A stretch of DNA of 5,424 nt, taken from contig JAFOIR010000081.1 of NCBI GenBank assembly GCA_017420625.1, forward strand, positions 1 to 5,424, given 5' to 3'. Position numbers and translations under genes: made by a program. The stretch's first letter is position 1; each line of letters starts with the position of its first letter. The notes under the pieces are model-generated. The model made no database searches. It saw nothing but the letters and a program-made list of their open reading frames with translations, and had not been told where the DNA came from. This document shows, one piece after another, positions 1 to 5,424 of this stretch. This DNA comes from Bacillota bacterium (GTDB taxonomy: Bacteria; Bacillota_A; Clostridia; Lachnospirales; Bianqueaceae).

Positions 1-506
1 TAGAAAATCCCAGAGTCGCACTCCTCAATGTGGGCGTTGAGGAAGGAAAGGGCAATCAGCTGGCTAAAGAAACCTATGATCTTCTGAAGGAAGAAAAAAC
101 CATCCGATTTACAGGCAATATCGAGGCAAGAGAGTATTTCAGCAATGCAGCCGAGATCATTGTGACGGAAGGATTTGCGGGCAATATCCTTCTGAAAGGT
201 TCGGAAGGTCTGGCACAGTACATGTTTGGTTCGATTAAAAAGAGCCTGATGAGTTCACTGAAGACCAAGATCGGAGCACTGCTGATCAAACCAGCGCTGA
301 TGGGACTGAAAGATTCTCTGGATCCCAGAACAGTAGGCGGTACACCTCTTCTGGGAACAAACGGAGCCGTGATCAAAGCACACGGCAATTCCCGCGCGGA
401 CGCATTTGCTTCGGCCATTGAACAGTGTCTGAAGTTTATCGATACAGATGTAATTCAAAAAATCGAAAAAGAACTGGCGTTAGCCAAACATGCCCAGGAG
501 GGATAA
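1..506 (+). CDS. plsX: Phosphate acyltransferase PlsX, C-terminal half (5' end outside window)
   Basis: PlsX converts acyl-ACP and phosphate to acyl-phosphate, the acyl donor for PlsY in phosphatidic acid synthesis; it is a peripheral membrane enzyme. The reading frame is open from the first bases (first full codon at 3) and ends at TAA 504-506, giving about 167 residues, roughly half of the usual 330-345. Recognisable family blocks in order are PRVALLNVGVEEGKGN at the window start, the FTGNIEAREYF block, VTEGFAGNILLK (the family more often has Asp-Gly-Phe where this has Glu-Gly-Phe), the KPALMGLKDSLDP stretch, and GGTPLLGTNGAVIKAHGNS near the C-terminus. The GTG at 30 is an internal valine, not a start, because the similarity continues upstream of it. 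The acpP ribosome binding site lies inside its last codons. The family call is firm; only the missing N-terminal half is unseen. Confidence 0.96.
   Translation, partial: ENPRVALLNVGVEEGKGNQLAKETYDLLKEEKTIRFTGNIEAREYFSNAAEIIVTEGFAGNILLKGSEGLAQYMFGSIKKSLMSSLKTKIGALLIKPALMGLKDSLDPRTVGGTPLLGTNGAVIKAHGNSRADAFASAIEQCLKFIDTDVIQKIEKELALAKHAQEG
496..502 (+). promoter_or_regulatory. Ribosome binding site of acpP
   Basis: AGGAGGG lies inside the last codons of plsX, 11 nt upstream of the ATG at 514. It is the strongest Shine-Dalgarno match at this junction and decides the acpP start. The in-frame ATG at 490 lies upstream of it and has no comparable purine-rich sequence before it. The 11-nt spacing is slightly long. 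The plsX stop codon falls between this site and the ATG, so ribosomes finishing plsX would end up beside the acpP start. Confidence 0.8.
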
Positions 507-513
507 GGATAAG

Positions 514-756
514 ATGAAAGAACAGGAAAGAAGTCCGCTTGAAATCATCAGCGAGATCATTGCAGAAGAAGCGGATATAAATCCCGCAGATATTACCGAA
601 GAGACGTCTCTGGATGACGATCTGGAACTGGATAAGAACTCGATCATGCAGATTCTGGTTGCCTGTGAAGTCGAATTCGGAATCGAATACGAACAGGCAG
701 ATTTTGATGATATCCGAAGCGTTGCTGATATCTTAAGAAGTCTGGAAGAATGGTAA
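514..756 (+). CDS. acpP: Acyl carrier protein-fold protein with non-canonical attachment motif
   Basis: This encodes an 80-residue, strongly acidic protein of normal ACP length. ACP carries acyl chains on a phosphopantetheine arm for fatty acid and phospholipid synthesis in the cytosol, and PlsX uses acyl-ACP. Family features are visible: helix I (about residues 8-20), the loop ITEETSLDDDLELD (27-40), helix II (about 43-55, ending CEVEFGIEY) and the last helix with IRSVADIL (67-74). It aligns without gaps to standard ACPs from the Val/Ile-Thr of loop I to the final helix. In that alignment the modified serine is Lys41 and the usual Leu after it is Asn42; Ser43 is the only nearby serine. The start at 514 is preferred over ATG 490 (88 residues) because of the Shine-Dalgarno at 496-502. 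It lies 7 nt after plsX and overlaps rnc. The fold and position are clear. Whether it functions as a conventional holo-ACP is uncertain, so the gene symbol rests on position and family. Confidence 0.85.
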   Translation: MKEQERSPLEIISEIIAEEADINPADITEETSLDDDLELDKNSIMQILVACEVEFGIEYEQADFDDIRSVADILRSLEEW

Positions 757-1481
757 AGAAGATGAAAGAGCCTTTGGATGAAACGAAGATCCGGCAGGTG
801 GAGACGATCCTTGCCTATCATTTCAGGGACCCCGGACTTCTGATTCAGGCACTGACACATTCCTCCTACAGCAAAGAAATGAAACAGAAAGCCATCGAAG
901 TGGAGAACTATGAGCGGCTGGAGTTTCTGGGAGATGCTGTACTGGAGGTCGTTACTTCTGAAATGCTGTTTCACCAGTTTGACTGGGATGAAGGAAAACT
1001 GACCAGAAAAAGAGCCTCGATCGTCTGTGAGGAATCTCTTTCCTATATCGCAGGGCTGCATGGTCTTAACCGTTTTCTTATCCTCAGTGCAGGGGAAGAA
1101 AAGACGGGCGGTAGGAAAAGACCTTCGATCCTCTGTGATCTGGTGGAAGCTCTGATCGGTGCTGTTTATCTGGACGGAGGCATGAAGGAAGCAAAAGATC
1201 TGATCGGACGGATGGTTTTTGCTCATCTGAAGGAAAACCCGGCAATAACCGGAAAGGATTATAAAACGATCCTGCAGGAGAAAGTGCAGGGCGGCGGCGG
1301 TGAAGCACCAGTCTATCGTGTGATTAAAGAAGACGGACCGCCTCATGAACGGGTATTTACCGTAGAACTTCTTCTGGATGGGAAAGCCGTGACAACGGGT
1401 GTTGGCAATAGTAAAAAACAGGCTCAGCAGGCGGCAGCGCAGGAAGCACTGCGGCTGCTGTACGGCCATGCAAAAGCATAG
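750..1481 (+). CDS. rnc: Ribonuclease III
   Basis: RNase III is a cytosolic, Mg-dependent dimeric endonuclease that cuts double-stranded RNA, including rRNA precursors and structured mRNAs. The product is 243 residues, a normal length. The N-terminal endonuclease domain (about 15-160) holds the signature ERLEFLGDAVL, with metal-binding Glu58 and Asp62, and the second acidic pair Asp130 and Glu133 in ILCDLVEALIGA; these match E. coli E41, D45, D114 and E117. The C-terminal double-stranded RNA binding domain (about 168-238) starts at DYKTILQEKVQ and shows GPPHERVFTVE and GVGNSKKQAQQAAAQ, the usual loop and basic helix. All catalytic residues are present. ATG 750 overlaps the acpP stop (TAA 754-756); ATG 762 would give 239 residues. 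Neither has a strong Shine-Dalgarno, so translation probably depends on coupling to acpP. The start is therefore uncertain by 12 nt. Confidence 0.96.
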   Translation: MVKKMKEPLDETKIRQVETILAYHFRDPGLLIQALTHSSYSKEMKQKAIEVENYERLEFLGDAVLEVVTSEMLFHQFDWDEGKLTRKRASIVCEESLSYIAGLHGLNRFLILSAGEEKTGGRKRPSILCDLVEALIGAVYLDGGMKEAKDLIGRMVFAHLKENPAITGKDYKTILQEKVQGGGGEAPVYRVIKEDGPPHERVFTVELLLDGKAVTTGVGNSKKQAQQAAAQEALRLLYGHAKA

Positions 1482-1484
1482 ATC

Positions 1485-1489
1485 AGGAG
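1485..1489 (+). promoter_or_regulatory. Ribosome binding site of smc
   Basis: AGGAG sits in the 12-nt gap between the rnc stop (TAG 1479-1481) and the smc ATG at 1494, with only 4 nt between the motif and the start codon, which is short. No other start fits better: the N-terminus beginning at 1494 matches the standard bacterial SMC start with no missing or extra residues. Confidence 0.7.
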
Positions 1490-1493
1490 CACT

Positions 1494-4400
1494 ATGGAAC
1501 TAAAAAGAGTTGAGATCGTCGGGTTTAAATCTTTTCCCGAAAAGATCCGGGTAGAATTCGGAGAAGGCGTGACAGCGATCGTCGGACCGAACGGAAGCGG
1601 AAAAAGCAATATTGCTGACGCGGTCCGCTGGGTTCTGGGTGAGCAGAGTGCGCGAATGCTCCGCGGTGCAAAGATGGAAGATGTCATCTTTGCGGGAACA
1701 GAAAGACGCAAACCTCTTGGCTATGCCGAGGTGACGCTGGTACTGGATAACCGGGATCGAAAAATGGCAGTCGATTATAAGGAAGTGGCGATCAGCCGAC
1801 GGATCTTTCGCTCCGGAGAGAGTGAATATGCCATCAACGGAGGCAGATGCCGGTTAAGAGACGTACAGGAAATGCTGATGGATACCGGTATCGGCAAAGA
1901 AGGTTACAGTCTGATCGGCCAGGGACAGATCGATCAGCTGTTAAGTTCCAAACCACAGGACCGCAGAGCGATCTTTGAAGAGGCTGCCGGAATCACCAAG
2001 TTCAAGACCAGACGTGATCAGGCACAGAAACAGCTTGCCGATGAGGCATCCAAACTGGAACGGGTCAGTGACATCCTGAATGAATTGAATGCCAGAATCG
2101 AACCGCTCCGCAAACAGTCCGAAACGGCAAAGGAATATCTATCGCTGAAGGAAGAACTGAAGCTTTATGAAGTTTCTTCCTTTATTGGAGAATATGAACT
2201 GCTCAAGGCTCAGTCGGACAAACTGGATCAAGCCTTGAAAGACCTGGAAGAACAGCTTGAAGCTTCCCGTCAGAAAGAGACACAGGCAAAAGAAAAGGCA
2301 GATCAGCTGGCTCAGGATGTGGACGAAAATCGAAAGAAACTGCTGCGCTTAAATCAGGAACTGGGTGATCTGAAGCTGTCGCTTGAATCTTCCGAAGGCG
2401 ACAAGCGAGTTTTAAAAGAACAGATCAGTCATTGTCAGGAAGATATCGACTCTTATCAGATTCGTATCGCAGATCTGAAGGAAAGAATTGCTGACAGAAC
2501 CAATACCCTCGAGAAGCAGGAAGCCAAGATCCGCAGTTTGGATCAAACAATTGACGAGCAGGAAAGCAGCCTGAAAGCAAAGGAAGAGGCGTTTTCTCTG
2601 GTAAATCAACAGCTGGAGGAGCAGTCACAGAAAGAACGGGATGCCGCACAAAAACTGAGTGAGGCGGAAGAGGAATATCAGTTTGCCTTGTCCTCCCGTG
2701 AGCGTTTTTCGCTCTTAGCCAGTCAGGATCAGGAGCAGCTCAGAAATCGTCAGGAAGAGATCGAAGATCTGGAAGAACGTAAGGCACAGGCTCAACAAGA
2801 AATGAATGCCCTTTGCCTTCAGAGCGAAGAGACAAATAAAGAGATCGAAGACCTTCTCAAAGAAGAGAAAACAGCTGAAGAACAGTATCAGAAGAATAAA
2901 AACCAGAGCGATGAACTGGCGAGATCCCAGGAATCGCTGATGCTTGAGCTCAAAGATCTTCAGGGCAGGATCGGATGGCTAAATGGTCTGGAGCAGGATT
3001 ATGAAGGTTTCAGTGGAAGTGTCAAGGCACTCATGAAGCTGAAACGCAGCACGGAAGGCTCCAGGGAAGCACGGCTTGGTGCAGCCATTCACGGAACCGT
3101 TGCGGATATCATTGAAGTTGACAAAAGATATACGGTAGCCATGGATGTGGCGCTGGGTGCCGGGCTGCAGAATATTATCGTGGATAATACAGCCGGTGCC
3201 AAAAGCCTGATCAGTTATCTCAGAGAGAAGAAGATCGGCAGGGCGACTTTCCTGCCGCTTGACCAGGTCACTGCTCGAAACCCCTACCAAAGAGAAGCAG
3301 AAGTTCTGAAGATGCCGGGTGTGATCGGATTTGCCGATACACTGGTCGGCGGGAAGCAGATTTACCAGAAGATCATTTCGAGACTGCTTTCCGGTGTGGT
3401 TGTCTGTGAAGATTTTGACAGTGCATCAGCCGTTTCCAAACGTCATGGAAATGCACTTCGGGTCGTGACGCTGGATGGTGATATTTTCAATATCGGCGGA
3501 TCGATTACCGGCGGAAGCAATCATCAGCAGAAGAGCGGAATTCTCGGCCGCAAGGCGGAGATGGATGAACTCAGACAGACGCTGAAAGGAAAACGGCAGG
3601 AAGCCGATCAGATCTACCGGAAGATTCGCGAGGCATCCGAAACGCTGAGAGTCAGCGGAGAAAAGACTCGTCAGATTCATCTGGAACTGGGGAAGAAAAG
3701 AAGCGAAGAGACCAACCTCCTGACACAGATTGAAAAATACCGCGGTCAGATGGAAGAGCTGGAAAGCCGTTTGGAAAAGATGCGTCTGGATGATGAAGAT
3801 GCAGGAAAGGTCCGTGAAGAGCATCAGAAATCACTGACCGAAAGTGTTGATCGGCTGGAAAAAGCGGAAGTATTGCGCAAGGAAAAGCAAGAGGCTCTGT
3901 CTAAGGAACAGGAGACACTGACTGAACTGGAAGAGAAGATCGCAGCCGAAAAGGAAGACAGACAGGGACTTATGATTCGTCTGGCAGGGATTCGTCAGGA
4001 AAAACAGTTTTTAGCCCAGCAGAAAGAGTGGGAAGCGACTGAGATCGATCATCTGAGTCAGGAAGCGGAAACGCTGATCGATGAATCCAACCTTTCCAAA
4101 CAGACGATGACGGAAGCATTAAGCAAGGTCGAAAATCTGGAGAAAGAACAGGAGAATACCAGGAATCTGATTGAAGGAATGCAGGAAAGCATCCGGAATC
4201 AGGAGAATGTTTTCCAGTCAGTGGATGATGAACGGGAAAAAGCACTTCAGGAAACCGAAGAGATCCTGCGCAGCTTCTCTCAGCTGGAAAAAGAACAGGT
4301 CCGTCTGGATAATCAGTCCTCGAGAGCTCGAAAAGAACTGGAAGATCTGCAGGATCGTATGTGGGAAGACTATGAGATCACATATGGAGCAGCAAAGGAA

Positions 4401-5135
4401 CTGGCTGCGAGGAAGTTCAACGATGACGAACAGATGCTGGCAGCTTCTGAACTGTCCAAAACAAAACGTCGTCAGATGATCTCACGACTCAAGGAACAGA
4501 TCAGGGCACTTGGTCCCGTCAATGTCGCGGCGATCACCGAATATACCTCTTTAACAGAACGTTGTGCGTTCCTTTCCGGACAGCGGGATGATATTCTGAA
4601 ATCCGAACAGAACCTTACGGATATCATTCGTCAGATGACGACAAAAATGGAAGAACAGTTCAAGAGTGGTTTTGCTGCTATTGCAGAATCTTTTGATCAG
4701 GTCTTCAAGTTGATGTTCGGGGGAGGAAGAGGTATCCTTCGACTGACCGAAGCGGAAGAATCCCTGGAAGCAGGAATTGAAATCATCGCACAGCCTCCGG
4801 GAAAGAAATTGCAGAATATGACACTGCTTTCAGGCGGTGAAAGGGCGCTGACAGCGATTGCACTTCTGTTCGCTATTCAGCAGCTGAATCCGGCACCTTT
4901 CTGTATTCTGGATGAGATCGAAGCAGCACTGGACGATGCCAACGTAGAACGATTTGCAAGGTACCTGCGCCAGATGTGTTCCAGTACGCAGTTTATCGTC
5001 ATCACACACCGGAAAGGGACGATGGTTGCAGCTGATACGCTGTACGGTGTAACAATGGAAGAAAAGGGTGTGTCCAAGTGTATTTCAGTCAACTTTGACG
5101 CATCCAGTCAGGAGGAAGTATATGGGGCTGTTTGA
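1494..5135 (+). CDS. smc: Chromosome partition protein SMC (condensin ATPase)
   Basis: This is the 1213-residue SMC subunit of the Smc-ScpAB condensin, which organises and helps segregate the chromosome by ATP-driven DNA loop extrusion. The N-terminal head has Walker A GPNGSGKS (31-38, Lys37), the LRGAKMEDVIFAGT block (56-69, with the Arg57 finger position) and a Q-loop around IGQGQ (141-145). A long Glu/Lys/Gln-rich coiled coil runs from about 170 to 500. The hinge spans about 505-675, starting GFSGSVKALM and ending at NIGGSITGGS. The returning coiled coil runs from about 680 to 1000. The C-terminal head follows with LGPVNVAAI (1006-1014), the ABC signature LLSGGERALTA (1111-1121, Ser1113), Walker B CILDEIEAALDD (1137-1148, Asp1140 and catalytic Glu1141) and the D-loop. 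Every ATPase motif is intact. It is about 27 residues longer than the 1186-residue B. subtilis protein, mostly within the arms. The 3' end overlaps ftsY by 14 nt. Confidence 0.98.
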   Translation: MELKRVEIVGFKSFPEKIRVEFGEGVTAIVGPNGSGKSNIADAVRWVLGEQSARMLRGAKMEDVIFAGTERRKPLGYAEVTLVLDNRDRKMAVDYKEVAISRRIFRSGESEYAINGGRCRLRDVQEMLMDTGIGKEGYSLIGQGQIDQLLSSKPQDRRAIFEEAAGITKFKTRRDQAQKQLADEASKLERVSDILNELNARIEPLRKQSETAKEYLSLKEELKLYEVSSFIGEYELLKAQSDKLDQALKDLEEQLEASRQKETQAKEKADQLAQDVDENRKKLLRLNQELGDLKLSLESSEGDKRVLKEQISHCQEDIDSYQIRIADLKERIADRTNTLEKQEAKIRSLDQTIDEQESSLKAKEEAFSLVNQQLEEQSQKERDAAQKLSEAEEEYQFALSSRERFSLLASQDQEQLRNRQEEIEDLEERKAQAQQEMNALCLQSEETNKEIEDLLKEEKTAEEQYQKNKNQSDELARSQESLMLELKDLQGRIGWLNGLEQDYEGFSGSVKALMKLKRSTEGSREARLGAAIHGTVADIIEVDKRYTVAMDVALGAGLQNIIVDNTAGAKSLISYLREKKIGRATFLPLDQVTARNPYQREAEVLKMPGVIGFADTLVGGKQIYQKIISRLLSGVVVCEDFDSASAVSKRHGNALRVVTLDGDIFNIGGSITGGSNHQQKSGILGRKAEMDELRQTLKGKRQEADQIYRKIREASETLRVSGEKTRQIHLELGKKRSEETNLLTQIEKYRGQMEELESRLEKMRLDDEDAGKVREEHQKSLTESVDRLEKAEVLRKEKQEALSKEQETLTELEEKIAAEKEDRQGLMIRLAGIRQEKQFLAQQKEWEATEIDHLSQEAETLIDESNLSKQTMTEALSKVENLEKEQENTRNLIEGMQESIRNQENVFQSVDDEREKALQETEEILRSFSQLEKEQVRLDNQSSRARKELEDLQDRMWEDYEITYGAAKELAARKFNDDEQMLAASELSKTKRRQMISRLKEQIRALGPVNVAAITEYTSLTERCAFLSGQRDDILKSEQNLTDIIRQMTTKMEEQFKSGFAAIAESFDQVFKLMFGGGRGILRLTEAEESLEAGIEIIAQPPGKKLQNMTLLSGGERALTAIALLFAIQQLNPAPFCILDEIEAALDDANVERFARYLRQMCSSTQFIVITHRKGTMVAADTLYGVTMEEKGVSKCISVNFDASSQEEVYGAV
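5111..5115 (+). promoter_or_regulatory. Ribosome binding site of ftsY
   Basis: GGAGG lies inside the last codons of smc, 6 nt before the ATG at 5122. Motif strength and spacing are both good. Because it is inside smc, ribosomes finishing smc pass over it, which fits coupled translation of the two genes. Confidence 0.85.
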
Positions 5136-5424
5136 TGCTTTGAAACGGGGACTTCGCAAAACCAGAGAAGGTTCGATGGGAGTAGTAGACGAACTGTTTC
5201 TGAAATACGGGGAAATCGAAGACGACTTTTATGATGAATTGGAAGAATCGCTGATCCTGGCGGACATGGGAATGACGACAGCGTCGGATATCGTAGGTCG
5301 GGTTCGGGAAAAAGCAGAGGAAAAAAAGCTTCGCTATACCAAACAGGTTTATGATGTTTTTATCGAAGAGATCAAACGGATCCTTTATACGAGCAAACCC
5401 AAAGCTGTGATTGACAGAATGACA
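5122..5424 (+). CDS. ftsY: Signal recognition particle receptor FtsY, N-terminal part (3' end outside window)
   Basis: FtsY is the membrane-associated SRP receptor GTPase; it pairs with Ffh to deliver ribosomes making membrane proteins to the Sec translocon. Only 101 codons are in the window, covering the alpha-helical N domain; the GTPase (G) motifs would follow beyond the end. Recognisable features are the basic start MGLFDALKRGLRKTREG, the segment DDFYDELEESLILADMG (34-50), which matches the conserved acidic helix of the NG domain, and a Lys/Arg-rich helical stretch after it. The protein begins almost directly with the N domain, with no long acidic A domain as in E. coli, which is common in Bacillota. 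It overlaps the smc 3' end by 14 nt in another frame and has its own Shine-Dalgarno at 5111-5115. The paralogue Ffh is less likely given the N-terminal sequence and the position after smc. Confidence 0.93.
   Translation, partial: MGLFDALKRGLRKTREGSMGVVDELFLKYGEIEDDFYDELEESLILADMGMTTASDIVGRVREKAEEKKLRYTKQVYDVFIEEIKRILYTSKPKAVIDRMT

Noticed and set aside
74..418. Minus-strand open frame opposite plsX
   Set aside because: It lies wholly within conserved PlsX coding sequence and shows no family features; it is a shadow of codon use in the real gene.
490..513. Earlier acpP start at ATG 490 (8 extra residues, MPRRDKDK)
   Set aside because: There is no Shine-Dalgarno upstream, the extension is unlike ACP N-termini, and a strong site at 496-502 points to ATG 514.
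625..650. Sequencing error or paired frameshift as the cause of the missing ACP serine
   Set aside because: The frame is uninterrupted on both sides, the alignment needs no gap, and reading this stretch in the other frames does not restore an Asp-Ser-Leu motif. A true base-call error cannot be excluded, but several bases would have to be wrong.
1271..1301. Inverted repeat in rnc as a transcription terminator
   Set aside because: The stem is only 6 bp, it is followed by a GC-rich run rather than a T tract, and it lies in the middle of a coding region.
480..1469. Long open frame on the minus strand (329 codons) opposite acpP and rnc
   Set aside because: It is the complement of two well-supported genes, has no recognisable domain, is rich in Cys, Phe, Ser and His as expected of antisense translation, and has no plausible place in an operon that runs the other way.
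1482..1493. Promoter for smc between rnc and smc
   Set aside because: The gap is 12 nt and filled by the ribosome binding site. No convincing -35/-10 pair was recognised in the end of rnc, although an internal promoter there cannot be excluded by eye.
4171..4479. Plus-strand 102-codon open frame inside smc in another frame
   Set aside because: It lies within the continuous SMC coiled coil and head frame, is rich in Trp, Arg, Cys and Met typical of a shifted frame, and has no supporting ribosome binding site or similarity.

Overview
The window is a densely packed, single-strand (+) stretch of a low-to-mid-GC Bacillota-type genome carrying the conserved block plsX - acpP - rnc - smc - ftsY. 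plsX is cut at its 5' end by the window start and ftsY is cut at its 3' end by the window end; the three genes between them are complete. PlsX is followed directly by the acyl carrier protein gene. In Bacillus subtilis fabD and fabG sit between them, so the arrangement here fits Clostridia (for example Lachnospiraceae-like lineages) better than Bacilli. This is an inference from gene order and general protein similarity, not a database result.

Layout: bases 1-506 encode roughly the C-terminal half of PlsX (phospholipid synthesis). Bases 514-756 encode an acyl-carrier-protein-fold protein. Bases 750-1481 encode RNase III, bases 1494-5135 a full-length SMC/condensin ATPase, and bases 5122-5424 the N domain of the signal-recognition-particle receptor FtsY. 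Gaps are 7 and 12 nt, and two junctions overlap (acpP/rnc by 7 nt, smc/ftsY by 14 nt). There is no room for internal terminators, and no promoter was recognised. The whole set is most simply read as one polycistronic message with translational coupling, with promoter and terminator outside the window. No RNA gene, mobile element, CRISPR array or intergenic stretch above 12 nt is present.

The functions are housekeeping: acyl-phosphate supply for phospholipid synthesis (PlsX with ACP), double-stranded RNA processing (RNase III), chromosome organisation (SMC) and co-translational membrane targeting (FtsY).

The one clearly unusual observation is in the acyl carrier protein. In an ungapped alignment to standard ACPs, the phosphopantetheine-bearing Ser of the Asp-Ser-Leu motif is replaced: the protein reads Asp-Lys-Asn, with the nearest Ser two residues later. 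Either this ACP is modified at a shifted serine, or it is not a conventional carrier and another ACP elsewhere serves fatty acid synthesis. Nothing else in the window suggests a novel system.
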